Source: Oscillospiraceae bacterium (lineage in GTDB: Bacteria; Bacillota; Clostridia; Oscillospirales; Oscillospiraceae). From it: DNA of 64,000 bases. The first letter of the stretch is position 1. Each line of letters begins with the position of its first letter. The notes beneath the pieces are model-generated. The model searched no databases. It saw only the letters and a list, made by a program, of their open reading frames with translations, and was not told the DNA's origin. The position numbers were made by a program, and so were the translations under genes. This document shows positions 51,046 through 59,941 of the stretch, piece by piece. The stretch spans positions 28,429 through 92,428 of the forward strand of contig JAFRER010000022.1 in assembly GCA_017434755.1 (NCBI GenBank), read 5' to 3'.

Positions 51046-52230
51046 TTATCTGAGGTTGTTCTTGATGACTTCGCCGAGGATCCTGATACCGGTGACGATC
51101 CTGTCATCCGGCTCCTTGGAGTAGTTCAGGCGCATGCAGTGGCTGTTGCCGCCGTTGGGGAAGAATCCCTCGCCGGGGACGTAGGCGACCTTTCTGGCCA
51201 GAGCCTCATCCGCCATGACCTTGGTGTCGATATAGTCAGGAAGCTCGACCCATGTGAACAGACCGCCGTCCGGTCTGGTGAACACGGCCTCCTCGGGGAA
51301 GCACTCGTCCATCGTGGAGATCATGAGATCGCAGCCGTGTTTATATACGGGAAGGATCTTGGCGATGTGCTCATCGACATCGAACATGTCGAGATACTTG
51401 GAAACGATCGCAGCGGTGAAGGTAGCGGTCTGGAGAACGGCGCCCTGAGCGATGAGGTTCAGCTTGTCGATATACTTGTCGTTCGCGCAGATCCAGCCGA
51501 GACGCATGCCGGGGGCGAGGATCTTGGAGAAGGTTCCGAGATACATGACGAGGCCCTTGGTGTCCATAGTCTTGAGAGCGGGGAGGAACTCACCGTTGAA
51601 GCGGAGGTCGCCGTAGGGGTTGTCCTCTATGACGGGGATCTCGTATTTGGTGATGACCTCCATGAATCTCTTTCTTCTCTCCATGGGCCAGGTACGGCCG
51701 CTGGGGTTCTGGAAATCGGGGATGACGTAGATGAGCTTCACCCGGTCGGTGGTCTGGAGGATCCGCTCGAGTTCTTCCACGATCAGGCCGTCGCCGTCCG
51801 TGGGCACTTCCACAAACTTCGGCATATAGGGCTTGACGGCGTTGATGGCGCCGAGATAGGACGGGCTCTCCATGAGGACCACATCGCCCTCATCGAGGAA
51901 CAGCTTGCCTATGAAGTCGAGGCCCTGCTGGCTCCCGGCGGTAAGCAGGACATTATCCGGATCGGTGACGATCTGGTTTCTCTTGAGCATGCGGTCTGCA
52001 ATATGTTTTCTCAGGCCTGCCCAGCCCGCGGTCTCGCCGTACTGGAGGACCGTCTTGCCTGCTTCGTCAAGGACGGCGTCTGTTGCCTTCTTGATGTCCT
52101 CAACCGGGAAAAGGTCCGGCGCAGGAAGCCCGCCGGCGAAGGATATGATCTCCGGCTTCTTGGTGAGGGCCAGAAGCTCACGAATGGCGGAGGCTCTGAT
52201 CTCATTCATTCTGACTGCAAAATCAACCAT
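51046..52230 (-). CDS. PLP-dependent aminotransferase, class I/II (2-aminoadipate/MocR-like fold)
   Basis: A 394-residue cytoplasmic enzyme of fold type I. Conserved: ISFAGGLPAPDLFPVEDIKK, LQYGETAGWAGLRKHIADRM, TAGSQQGLDFIGKLFLDEGD, YVIPDFQNPSGRTWPMERRK with the PLP-binding Asn-Pro-Gly, EDNPYGDLRF and the PLP Lys in GTFSKILAPGMRLGW (about residue 234). It belongs to the group of 2-aminoadipate/multi-substrate aminotransferases and lacks a DNA-binding domain. It has a weak promoter upstream (TTTACA-N17-TACTCT) and a separate terminator, so it is monocistronic. The amino acid specificity is not readable. Confidence 0.93.
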   Translation of the reverse strand: MVDFAVRMNEIRASAIRELLALTKKPEIISFAGGLPAPDLFPVEDIKKATDAVLDEAGKTVLQYGETAGWAGLRKHIADRMLKRNQIVTDPDNVLLTAGSQQGLDFIGKLFLDEGDVVLMESPSYLGAINAVKPYMPKFVEVPTDGDGLIVEELERILQTTDRVKLIYVIPDFQNPSGRTWPMERRKRFMEVITKYEIPVIEDNPYGDLRFNGEFLPALKTMDTKGLVMYLGTFSKILAPGMRLGWICANDKYIDKLNLIAQGAVLQTATFTAAIVSKYLDMFDVDEHIAKILPVYKHGCDLMISTMDECFPEEAVFTRPDGGLFTWVELPDYIDTKVMADEALARKVAYVPGEGFFPNGGNSHCMRLNYSKEPDDRIVTGIRILGEVIKNNLR

Positions 52231-52324
52231 TATTCAGCATCCTTTCTTTTCAGTAAAAGTAGTATGTTATTGCCTATTAACAGTTTTAAGAGTATCACAA
52301 AAGGCTCAAAGTGTAAATGCTTTT

Positions 52325-52954
52325 TTAGCCCCTGTACTTCAGCACCGCCACCTGCGGCTCCGTGTTCTCATCGATGATGATCGAGTCTGTGTCATAGTAA
52401 TGGATCATCTCGGGCGATTCAAAGTAGTTGATCAGGTTCTCGATATGCTCGAGCCTGCGCGGGCCGTAGTTCCCGAACCGGTAATGCATGGGGATTATCG
52501 CCTTCGGGAAGAGCTCGTCCGTCATCCGCCATACCTCCTGGGACGGAAGCCCGGTGCAGCTGCCGGCGGTCACCATGATCGCGTCCGCGCCGAACAGCCT
52601 GCTGACCTCCCCTCCGTTGAGCCGGGTCCCGATATCGCCCATGTGGGCGACCTTGAGCCCGTCCGCCTCGAGGATATGGATGAGGCAGGTGCCCCGCATG
52701 ATGCCGCCGACGCTGTCGTGATCCACGCGCATGGCGGCGATCTCGAAGGGGCAGTCCGATTCCGGTCTTCCGGAAAGGATGACTCCTTCGCGGTAATTGT
52801 GACCGTAATGCTCGTGGCTGATCAGGAGCTTGTCTGCCTTTACCCTGAGCGGCGGATAGCCGGCCGTGTATTTGCTGTTGTACGGGTCTATCACAACGGT
52901 GTAGCCCTTGTGCGTGATCTCGAAGCACGCATGTCCGAGCCATCTGAGTTTCAT
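52325..52954 (-). CDS. Metallo-beta-lactamase-fold hydrolase (UlaG/UPF0173-like) with altered metal motif
   Basis: A 209-residue cytoplasmic protein with the UPF0173/UlaG opening KLRWLGHACFEITHKGYTVV and IDPYNSKYTAGYPPLRVKAD. The metal motif HxHxDH is ISHEHYGHNYRE: His residues kept, Asp replaced by Gly. Later ligands are present: AMRVDHDSVGGI, KVAHMGDIGTRL and AIIPMHYRFGN. The loss of the Asp could leave a single-metal site. It follows the DUF4037 gene by 17 bp with GGAGGGAG, so it is likely the last gene of the amylase-TPR-DUF4037 transcript. Confidence 0.88.
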   Translation of the reverse strand: MKLRWLGHACFEITHKGYTVVIDPYNSKYTAGYPPLRVKADKLLISHEHYGHNYREGVILSGRPESDCPFEIAAMRVDHDSVGGIMRGTCLIHILEADGLKVAHMGDIGTRLNGGEVSRLFGADAIMVTAGSCTGLPSQEVWRMTDELFPKAIIPMHYRFGNYGPRRLEHIENLINYFESPEMIHYYDTDSIIIDENTEPQVAVLKYRG

Positions 52955-52971
52955 GCCTCTTCTCCCTCCTG

Positions 52972-53895
52972 TCAGCCTTCCATCACGTGGAGCGACCGTA
53001 TCTGAGCGTTCTCTATGTGCTCCATGACCGAGAAGGCGTGGCCTTCCAGATAATCCGACTGATCATCCGTCAGATGCTGCCTTTTCATTTCGGCAATGAC
53101 AGCGGCGCACATATCCTCTATCACCCCTGCTTTGATGCCCGCGCCGTCTTCGTCCTGAGCGGCGGTGAGCAGGAATTCCAGCGCGTCCTTCATATTTCCG
53201 AGCTTCTCAAGCCGTTCCATACCTTTGAAAGCCCACTTGTAATAGGGCATGTGCTTTCTGTTCAGCAGATAGATCATGCTGCAGGCGCTCTGCACGAACT
53301 CCGCGACAGCCAGCGCCGCCGCTCCTTCCTGCCCGTGCCGGAGACATCTTTGAAAATTATACTGTCCCGACTGCGCCATTTTCACCGCTCTCGCAGCGAT
53401 CTTCTTTTTTCGCACGTCCTCGGGCATTCCGTTGAGGATGATGTTCCGCTCCCTGCTGAATTTTCCCTGATCGTCTCTCCACACCTGCCCGTTGGAAGCC
53501 TCCGCGAGCGCATGCTCCGGGACGAACATCCACTGTTCCCAGCTTTCCGGAGCTCCGGCAGAACCGGTGTATCTTGAATAGAAATCCCCTATACGGTGTA
53601 CACCTCTGGCATTGTTTGCCAGGGCAGATCGGTCGGCAGCGGAACTGCCGCACAGGCTGCGGTACACACGTGCGATCTCCACCCCGGCGGCCTTGTCCGT
53701 CCCGTCGTCGATCCAGATGGAAAAGCCGGGGAAAAAGTCATGATCCCGCGAGACAGCATCGTCGAATCCGAAGCACTCGGAGCCGTGGCCTGCAAGACCG
53801 ACGGCCATAAGCCCCTCATATTCGGGAAGCAGCCTGTGGATCAGTTCTCTGCCGCTGTCCTCATATAGCTTTTTTGCCTCATCAAGAAATGCCAT
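52972..53895 (-). CDS. DUF4037 protein (nucleotidyltransferase-like)
   Basis: A 307-residue soluble protein of the DUF4037 family: an N-terminal nucleotidyltransferase-like segment (LMAVGLAGHGSECFGFDDAV then SRDHDFFPGFSIWID, whose Gly-Ser and Asp residues recall the GSxxxxxxxxDxD metal motif), the middle NNARGVHRIGDFYSRYTGSA and a helical half (YNFQRCLRHGQEGAAALAVA, FVQSACSMIYLLNRKHMPYY). It starts 14 bp inside the TPR gene's end, a pairing seen widely in Clostridia. The substrate of the presumed nucleotidyl transfer is unknown. Confidence 0.87.
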   Translation of the reverse strand: MAFLDEAKKLYEDSGRELIHRLLPEYEGLMAVGLAGHGSECFGFDDAVSRDHDFFPGFSIWIDDGTDKAAGVEIARVYRSLCGSSAADRSALANNARGVHRIGDFYSRYTGSAGAPESWEQWMFVPEHALAEASNGQVWRDDQGKFSRERNIILNGMPEDVRKKKIAARAVKMAQSGQYNFQRCLRHGQEGAAALAVAEFVQSACSMIYLLNRKHMPYYKWAFKGMERLEKLGNMKDALEFLLTAAQDEDGAGIKAGVIEDMCAAVIAEMKRQHLTDDQSDYLEGHAFSVMEHIENAQIRSLHVMEG

Positions 53896-54712
53896 TGCTT
53901 TCCTCCAGTATCTTTCTCAGCCGTGAGGCATAGTAAAAGAATCCGAAAGCGTCAAACAGCGGAAGGCATTTTCCCGCTGTGAACGCAAAATAGCCGTCAT
54001 GCTTCAGTGCGGAATCGAGCAGCTGATCTCCCGCGTTCTCCATGCACGCGGAGACCCGTTCGTCCTCACAGTCGCGTGCATAATATAGTTCCGCAAGGTT
54101 GCACCAGGTCACGGCGATATCGTTGTTCGTATCGGGAAGTTTTTCCAGCACGGCAAGAGCTCTGCCGAAAAAGGCCTCCGCCTTTTCAAACGCACCGGTG
54201 TCCTCACAGGAAAGCGCCATATTGTTGTAAAGGCCAGCGAAGCGATAGTCATTCGGATCGAGATTCTCGGAATAGACCGTCAGAACATGCTCAAACAGCG
54301 GCAGGGAACCTTCCGCGTTTCCGAAGCATTTCATCGTCGTCGCGGCATTCAGAAGAACGGTCGCTCCGGACACGGTCCTTCCCATGGCGTGCTCCCCGAT
54401 CAGTCTCTGGGCATCAGCGATCGCCCTGAGCGCCTTGTCCTTTTCCATGGTCTTTCTGTAAAGTCCGAGCTGCTCGCTCACAAGAGAAAGCTCGCTCCTC
54501 CAGTCACCGGCACCAAGCGCCTGCTCAATGCCTTCGTCGATAAGGACCTCCGCAGCGGCAAGGTCGTTTTTCGCATAAAGTGCGTCGAGTTCTTTTATAA
54601 GCTCCGGAATATCCGGCCCGCGGTCCGTCCTCCCGGCATCCGGGACACCGGTGTACGCGGTATTGTCAAAGGGGCAGAAGGGTTCGATCGTATCCATAGT
54701 ATTCTCCGACAT
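53882..54712 (-). CDS. Tetratricopeptide-repeat protein paired with DUF4037
   Basis: A 276-residue soluble, helical protein with at least four TPR-type helix pairs between about 30 and 240 (IPELIKELDALYAKNDLAAA, GLYRKTMEKDKALRAIADAQ, FAGLYNNMALSCEDTGAFEK, IAVTWCNLAELYYARDCEDE). It probably binds its DUF4037 partner or another protein. The start codon lies three nt after the amylase stop (TGATTAATG), so it may be co-translated with it. The N-terminal 25 residues are unstructured-looking. Confidence 0.85.
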   Translation of the reverse strand: MSENTMDTIEPFCPFDNTAYTGVPDAGRTDRGPDIPELIKELDALYAKNDLAAAEVLIDEGIEQALGAGDWRSELSLVSEQLGLYRKTMEKDKALRAIADAQRLIGEHAMGRTVSGATVLLNAATTMKCFGNAEGSLPLFEHVLTVYSENLDPNDYRFAGLYNNMALSCEDTGAFEKAEAFFGRALAVLEKLPDTNNDIAVTWCNLAELYYARDCEDERVSACMENAGDQLLDSALKHDGYFAFTAGKCLPLFDAFGFFYYASRLRKILEESNGIS

Positions 54713-54715
54713 TAA

Positions 54716-56347
54716 TCATTTCAGCACGACACTGGTCATGGCGCCGACCGTCAGAACAGTCCCGTCAAGCACAGCTCCGTTCATTCCCGCGGAGGCCCGG
54801 ATCACGGAGTAGCCCAGACCGATCTCCGCCAGGTCCACGGTAATCGCAGCCCCGGTAGCATTGTGCAGCACACATACAGCACTGCCTCCCCAAAGCGCCG
54901 TGAATCCGCCCAGGCGGCTGCCGGGGATGCTCAGCGCCCGGTACACCCCTCTGGCGATCTCGGGGTTGGCATTCCGGATCAGAATCAGCTTTTTATAATA
55001 ATTATACAGGCTGTCCGGATCCCGGAGCTGCTCCGCAGCTCCCGCTTCGATCTGATCATGGAAGCGGCTTCCCTCGGGATCCTTCACCGTATCCCCGTCA
55101 TGCCAGACCATGGCAAGCCGCCGGTCGGCATCGGTGTCCGCCCATCCGCGCGATCCCCGCATTCCGAGTTCCTCGCCGTAGTATATAAAAGGTGAACCGG
55201 GTCCCAGAAGGTAAAGATTCGCTGCCATCTGCATGGTTCCGTCTGAGGTGGAGAGAAAACCGGCCGCGCGGTCCTGATCGTGGTTCGTGATAAAGGGAAC
55301 GAGCATGGCAGACGGGTTGATCCCGTGCACCCTGCCGAGATAACCCTGCACATAGAAGGTCAGGCTGTCAACACTTCCTCCCCTTGCTGTATCGGCAATG
55401 AGACCATCAGCCTGGCACATGGAGAAATTGAAACAATTGGTGGCTGCAAAATAACGATCGGTCACGGGATCCGCATCCCATACCTCCGCGACGGTATAGA
55501 TATCCGGGCGTATCTCTCTCAGCTCGTCCAGATACCACTCCCAGAAATCCGAGCTCCTTCCGTCGTCTCCGAAATAGATATACTTTGCGGCGTCGAAGCG
55601 GAAGCCGTCCGCTCCGAGATCCAGATAGAAGCGCGCCACGTCCAGTAACGTCTCCCGGACGAGTCTGTTATCAAAATTCAGTTCCGGCATGTCCCCGGTG
55701 AAGTTGCATTCATACCGATCGGAACAGCACGGGATCTGCTGAAAAACCCGTCCCTCCGCATAGGAGCCTTCCGGTATCCAACTGTAAAAATCGTAGTATT
55801 CGCTTCCGGTGTCGCCGCTGCGATGCGCCTCGCAGAAGCGGCGGAACCATTCACACTGCGATCCGGTATGGTTGATCGGAAGATCCAGGATCACTTTTAC
55901 GTTCCGCTCGCGGCATGTTTCAAAAAGGTCTTTGAGATCGTCGAGCGTTCCGAAATCGGGGTCGACCGAATAGTAGTCCGTCACATCATATTTATGATAA
56001 GAAGGGGACAGGAATACCGGCGTCAGCCAGATGCCTTCGATCCCCAGACTCCGTCCGGAGTCCGGCTCCCCGTCGTTCAGGTAGTCCATGCGGCCGATTA
56101 TTCCGCGGATATCGCCGATACCGTCCCCGTTCGAGTCCGAAAAGGAACCGGTGAATATCTCATAGAATACCCGGTGATTGTCCGCGCACAGGAAGTCAGA
56201 CTGAAGCAGCGGATCGTCCGGAACATATTCACCCGCGATCATGGTACCGGCAGATGACCCGTCTGCGGTCTGCTCCTTCTGTCTGCCGCAGCCCGAGAAT
56301 ACGGACAGCAGGATCGTCAGGCACAGTATAAGCGTTATTTTCTTCAT
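54716..56347 (-). CDS. Secreted GH13 alpha-amylase-family lipoprotein
   Basis: A 543-residue lipoprotein: signal MKKITLILCLTILLSVFSGC with an FSGC lipobox, then a (beta/alpha)8 glycoside hydrolase 13 domain. The four regions are present: LDLPINHTGSQC (I), GADGFRFDAAKYIY with the nucleophile Asp (II), DIYTVAEVWDADP with the acid Glu (III) and VPFITNHDQDRAAGF (IV). A C-terminal beta domain follows (about 455-543). It should cut alpha-1,4/1,6 glucans outside the cell, feeding the neighbouring MalFG-type transporter. ATG 56347 has GGAG eight nt before it; the longer frame upstream passes through a terminator. Confidence 0.92.
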   Translation of the reverse strand: MKKITLILCLTILLSVFSGCGRQKEQTADGSSAGTMIAGEYVPDDPLLQSDFLCADNHRVFYEIFTGSFSDSNGDGIGDIRGIIGRMDYLNDGEPDSGRSLGIEGIWLTPVFLSPSYHKYDVTDYYSVDPDFGTLDDLKDLFETCRERNVKVILDLPINHTGSQCEWFRRFCEAHRSGDTGSEYYDFYSWIPEGSYAEGRVFQQIPCCSDRYECNFTGDMPELNFDNRLVRETLLDVARFYLDLGADGFRFDAAKYIYFGDDGRSSDFWEWYLDELREIRPDIYTVAEVWDADPVTDRYFAATNCFNFSMCQADGLIADTARGGSVDSLTFYVQGYLGRVHGINPSAMLVPFITNHDQDRAAGFLSTSDGTMQMAANLYLLGPGSPFIYYGEELGMRGSRGWADTDADRRLAMVWHDGDTVKDPEGSRFHDQIEAGAAEQLRDPDSLYNYYKKLILIRNANPEIARGVYRALSIPGSRLGGFTALWGGSAVCVLHNATGAAITVDLAEIGLGYSVIRASAGMNGAVLDGTVLTVGAMTSVVLK

Positions 56348-56430
56348 CCCAGCCACTCCGTCCGGCATTCTATACTCTGCTTTCAGATGGATTCTACAGG
56401 GGGAAATACAGCTTGTCAAGCTGTCGCAGC

Positions 56431-56476
56431 AAACCAAAACGCCGGCAGATATATCTGCCGGCGTTTTGGTTTTATC
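56431..56476. terminator. 42-bp perfect palindrome, terminator after malG-like gene
   Basis: Arms 56431-56451 and 56452-56472 are fully complementary (21 bp each), with AAAC/GTTT ends. It lies between the permease stop and the amylase gene, both on the minus strand. Confidence 0.85.
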
Positions 56477-56480
56477 GGGC

Positions 56481-57335
56481 TTATCCCTTGACCGCGCCTG
56501 CGGCAACACCTCTTATGATGTGCTTCTGGCAGGTCAGATAGAATACAACGACCGGGATGATCGCAAGGAAGATCAGCGCCATCATCGCGCCGAGGTCAAC
56601 AGTGCCGTAGCTTCCCTGCAGATACTGGATGTGGATGGGTATGGTGCGGTATTTGTTTATATCCAGCACGAGGACCGGGAGCAGATAGTCGTTCCAGACC
56701 CACATGATCTCAAGGATACCGACGGAGATCAGCGTCGGCTTGAGCATAGGAAGCACCACCAGGAAGAAGGTGCGCAGAGGTCCGCAGCCGTCTATCGAAG
56801 CGGCCTCCTCAATCGCGATCGGTATGGATTTTACGAAGCCGACGAACATGAAGATCGCAAGGCCCGCGCCGAATCCCAGATACACCACCGGTATCGTCCA
56901 CGGTGTATTCAGATGAAGTGTGTCCGCCGTCTTGGAGAGTGTGAACATGACCATCTGGAACGGTACCACCATGGAGAACACGCACAGGAAGTAGATCACC
57001 TTGCAGAAAATGGAATTGACGCGTGCGATATACCATGCAGCCATCGACGTGAACAGCAGGATGAGCGTTGTGGAAAGGACCGTGATGATCACGCTGAAGA
57101 CAACGCTCTTCCAGAACGGGTAGTTGCCGAAGGTCATGCCCTTGATGTAGTTGGAAAAACCTGCCCACATCTTCCCGGTCGGCATGGCGAAAGTATCGGT
57201 CTTAACATAGGTGTTTATCTTAAAGGAGTTGAGCACGACCGCGAGCACCGGCAGCACATAGATGATGCAGATAACGGCAAGCACGATCGACAGGATCATT
57301 TTTCTCCTGCTTTCAGCTGAAAGAGAATTCTTCAT
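56481..57335 (-). CDS. Carbohydrate ABC transporter permease (MalG type)
   Basis: A 284-residue permease with six transmembrane segments. The EAA loop that docks on the ATPase is IAIEEAASIDGCGPLRTFFLV (family EAAxxDGAxxxxxxxxxxLP), followed by LPMLKPTLISVGIL. The N-terminus (AESRRKMILSIVLAVICI) and late QGSYGTVDLGAMMALIFLAI fit MalG/LacG proteins. Its ATG shares one base with the stop of the upstream permease gene (TAATG). Confidence 0.93.
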   Translation of the reverse strand: MKNSLSAESRRKMILSIVLAVICIIYVLPVLAVVLNSFKINTYVKTDTFAMPTGKMWAGFSNYIKGMTFGNYPFWKSVVFSVIITVLSTTLILLFTSMAAWYIARVNSIFCKVIYFLCVFSMVVPFQMVMFTLSKTADTLHLNTPWTIPVVYLGFGAGLAIFMFVGFVKSIPIAIEEAASIDGCGPLRTFFLVVLPMLKPTLISVGILEIMWVWNDYLLPVLVLDINKYRTIPIHIQYLQGSYGTVDLGAMMALIFLAIIPVVVFYLTCQKHIIRGVAAGAVKG

Positions 57336-58237
57336 TACTGCTGCACCTCCCTCTTACGCGTATAACTGAGCTGGAGCAGACCGAGTCCCGCCACCAGGAT
57401 GAAGAACAGGACTGCCTTTGCCTGAGCAACGCCCTTGGAAGTGGTATTTGAGGTATAGAACGTGCTGTAGATGTTCAGGGCGAGCATCTCCGTGGTCTTT
57501 ACGAATTCTCCTCCCTCCTGTATGATCGGCTGGCCGCCGGTCAGAGCCAGGTTCTGGTCGAAGAGTTTGAATCCGTTGGTAAGTCCGAGGAACGTGCAGA
57601 TGGTGATAGACGGCATGACGTTCGGGATCGTGACCTTGAAAAGGGTCTGCCACTTTGAGGCGCCGTCTATCCTTGCCGCTTCGAGCATATCACCGGGCAC
57701 GGCCTGCAGCCCGGCTATATAAATGATCATCATATACCCTATCTGCTGCCATCCCACCAGTATGATCAGGCCCCAGAATCCGAACCTCGAATCCATGACG
57801 ATCGAGGTGCCGTAACGCCCGAGGATACCGTCAAAGATCATGGACCAGATATAGCCCAGCACGATGCCTCCAATCAGGTTCGGCATGAAGAACACCGTGC
57901 GGAAAAGGTTGCTTCCCTTGATCCCCTGGGTGAGGGCATACGCGACTGCAAAGGCCAGAACGTTAATCAGCACCAGAGAAACGATCGCGAAAAGCGCGGT
58001 AAACCAGAATGCGTGCCGGAAGGTCGGATCCTGCAGTGCTTTCAGGTAGTTTCCGAATCCGGTCAGTCTGGCATCCTTGATCAGCTTAAACTCGCAGAAA
58101 GAAAGGTATATGCCCTGAATGAAAGGCCAGACGAAGCCGATCGCAAAGGCGGTGACCACCGGGCCGAGAAACAGGGGTGACCACAGTCTTGTCTGGCGGA
58201 TCTGAGAATTCATATTGGTGATTCTCTTCTTTCGCAA
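57335..58237 (-). CDS. Carbohydrate ABC transporter permease (MalF/UgpA type)
   Basis: A 300-residue permease with six transmembrane segments and the EAA loop AVPGDMLEAARIDGASKWQT followed by FKVTIPNVMPSITICTFLGL. LFRTVFFMPNLIGGIVLGYI marks the first conserved region. Start choice: the first ATG (58246) lies inside AAGGAGATG and cannot use that ribosome-binding site; a TTG at 58237 has it at nine nt; an ATG at 58213 is a weaker option. No ATPase gene follows, so the pair probably shares an MsmX/MsmK-type ATPase coded elsewhere. Confidence 0.9.
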   Translation of the reverse strand: MRKKRITNMNSQIRQTRLWSPLFLGPVVTAFAIGFVWPFIQGIYLSFCEFKLIKDARLTGFGNYLKALQDPTFRHAFWFTALFAIVSLVLINVLAFAVAYALTQGIKGSNLFRTVFFMPNLIGGIVLGYIWSMIFDGILGRYGTSIVMDSRFGFWGLIILVGWQQIGYMMIIYIAGLQAVPGDMLEAARIDGASKWQTLFKVTIPNVMPSITICTFLGLTNGFKLFDQNLALTGGQPIIQEGGEFVKTTEMLALNIYSTFYTSNTTSKGVAQAKAVLFFILVAGLGLLQLSYTRKREVQQ

Positions 58238-58317
58238 TGTGACCATCTCCTTTTATCTTTCATTTGTTCGCTCTCATGCCTCATGCGGCAGAAAAAGCGA
58301 TATAGAAGCAAGGAAAC

Positions 58318-58350
58318 GGGGACGGGCGTGAATGCCCGCCCCCGCTTTTT
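58318..58350 (-). terminator. Attenuating hairpin between binding-protein and permease genes
   Basis: Ten-pair GC stem with one mismatch (58318-58327 with 58334-58343). On the minus strand it is followed by GTTTCC, a poor T-run, so it is probably partial, keeping the binding protein more abundant than the permeases. Confidence 0.6.
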
Positions 58351-58388
58351 ACGCTTATGAAAAGTCTGCTGAAGGCTGCTGAACGGTC

Positions 58389-59663
58389 TTATCCGTTCTG
58401 CTTTGCATACTGTACGGCCCAGCCGTCAATGAAGGCGGTTTTGACCTGCTCCCAGTTGGCATCGGTCTGATCTGCGTTGTAGGCGTTCAGAGCAGAAACG
58501 GCGGCGGAGCGGTAGTCATCGACACCAGGCTGATAGTTGGTCGCCCAGTCCATGACATAGTTGCCGGCAGCGGCATAGGCATCGGCAGCAGCAAGGAAGG
58601 CGTTGGTGGACTCGACGGCGTTCTTGTAAGGCATGGCTCCGAAGGAGTCAACCAGCAGGCGGGAAGCTTCGGGATCGGTCACGCACCACACCAGGAAGTC
58701 CATGGTGGCCTTCTGGTCGGCTTCGGAAGCCTTGGCATTGATGGCCCAGCAGTTCTCGGTACCGCAGTTGAGTCCGGCTTTCTCCTCGCCGGGAACTCCG
58801 CAGTAGTACGGGATCATCGTGGCATTGGGAACGGTCTCGGCAATGCCGGAGAAGTCCCAGGATCCGGTGAGAACGAAGGTGGATTTGCCGGAGATGAACT
58901 CGTTGACGGGATCGTGTCCGCCGGTGGCCAGCTCCTTGGGATCGGTGGTGCTGTTGTTGATGGACAGATCGTAGATGTTGCGGAAGTAATCGAAGTACTC
59001 GCCGGTCAGGGCCTCGGGAGCCGCGGTCCACTTTGCGCCGGAAGCGGTCTCTTCATAGTAGTACTCGAGGTTGATCAGGTGGCCGGTGTAACGCCAGGAA
59101 GAGCTGCCGTCCATATCGGCGGCGGAGAAGGCGTCGAATCCGAGGGTGGCGGCGTTCTTGTGGATGTCCTCCGCAACGGCCTTGAGGCCGGCGAAGTTGG
59201 TCAGCTCATCCATGCTGTGGCCGGCGGCGGCAACATGATCGGGGTTGACAACGATGCCGTAGCACTCGAAGCAGTAGCCGATGGAAACGAGCTTGCCGTT
59301 CTCATCATAGAGGTTGTAGGCGTCGGTGTTCAGTTCATTGGCGATGGCCGTTCCATTGAGGTCCACCACATAGTCGCTCCAGTCCTTGACGGAGTTGGCG
59401 TTGCCCACGACAAACAGGGTGGGGGGAGCGCTCTTGTCCATCTCGGCGGTGAGCGTCTGGCTGTAGGTACCGGAAGCGGCGGTGACGACCTTTACGGGGA
59501 CACCGGTCTTATCGGTATAGAGTTTGGCAACTTTCTGGAGCACTTCGTCTGATTCCGGCTTGAAGTTGAGCCAGTACACAGAACCGGTGCTTGCTTTCTG
59601 TCCGCAGGCGCACAGTGCGAAGACCATGACCAGGACCAGAAGCAGCGCAAGGATTTTCTTCAT
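58389..59663 (-). CDS. Carbohydrate ABC transporter substrate-binding lipoprotein
   Basis: A 424-residue family 1 solute-binding lipoprotein: signal MKKILALLLVLVMVFALCAC with LCAC lipobox, then SVYWLNFKPESDEVLQKVAK, the AEMDKSAPPTLFVVGNANSV region, ECYGIVVNPDHVAAAG, and the C-terminal AINAKASEADQKATMDFLVW. It should bind an oligosaccharide (perhaps products of the amylase) and hand it to the MalFG pair. The start ATG is set by GGAGG. First gene of the operon. Confidence 0.93.
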   Translation of the reverse strand: MKKILALLLVLVMVFALCACGQKASTGSVYWLNFKPESDEVLQKVAKLYTDKTGVPVKVVTAASGTYSQTLTAEMDKSAPPTLFVVGNANSVKDWSDYVVDLNGTAIANELNTDAYNLYDENGKLVSIGYCFECYGIVVNPDHVAAAGHSMDELTNFAGLKAVAEDIHKNAATLGFDAFSAADMDGSSSWRYTGHLINLEYYYEETASGAKWTAAPEALTGEYFDYFRNIYDLSINNSTTDPKELATGGHDPVNEFISGKSTFVLTGSWDFSGIAETVPNATMIPYYCGVPGEEKAGLNCGTENCWAINAKASEADQKATMDFLVWCVTDPEASRLLVDSFGAMPYKNAVESTNAFLAAADAYAAAGNYVMDWATNYQPGVDDYRSAAVSALNAYNADQTDANWEQVKTAFIDGWAVQYAKQNG

Positions 59664-59806
59664 TTTTGTTCCTCCAATTATTCTGATCTTTATATCATCG
59701 GCGCCGAAGGGCGCCGGTGTATACACCCTTGTTTTCCGTGCGAAAAGACACATCCGGCAAAGAAAAGCGGTCTGTGCCGCTTAACGAAGATTAAAAATCT
59801 CTAAAT

Positions 59807-59834
59807 ATTATACTATTTCGGGGTTTTTCTTCAA
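59807..59834 (-). promoter_or_regulatory. Promoter of the maltose-type operon
   Basis: Minus-strand TTGAAG (59834-59829), 16-nt spacer, perfect TATAAT (59812-59807). A leader of about 135 nt contains a CGGCGCC/GGCGCCG hairpin (59699-59716); otherwise 59664-59940 shows nothing. Confidence 0.68.
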
Positions 59835-59887
59835 AGTGTGCGAATCAACAAAAATAGCGTTTCAAATTTGTTGAGTTTGCCCAAGAA

Positions 59888-59925
59888 GAACTTCCGTCCG
59901 GAGCGGGAGGCTCCGGACGGAAGGA
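59888..59925 (-). terminator. Terminator of the oxidoreductase operon
   Basis: A 14-bp perfect stem (59891-59904 with 59910-59923) followed by TTCTTCTT on the minus strand. Confidence 0.85.
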
Positions 59926-59941
59926 TCTCTTGCCGGGAGGA

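Noticed and set aside
56390-56509. Repeat of the peptide KTPADISAGVLV in two frames on opposite strands
   Set aside because: It is the translation of the perfect palindromic terminator read from both sides, not a protein repeat.
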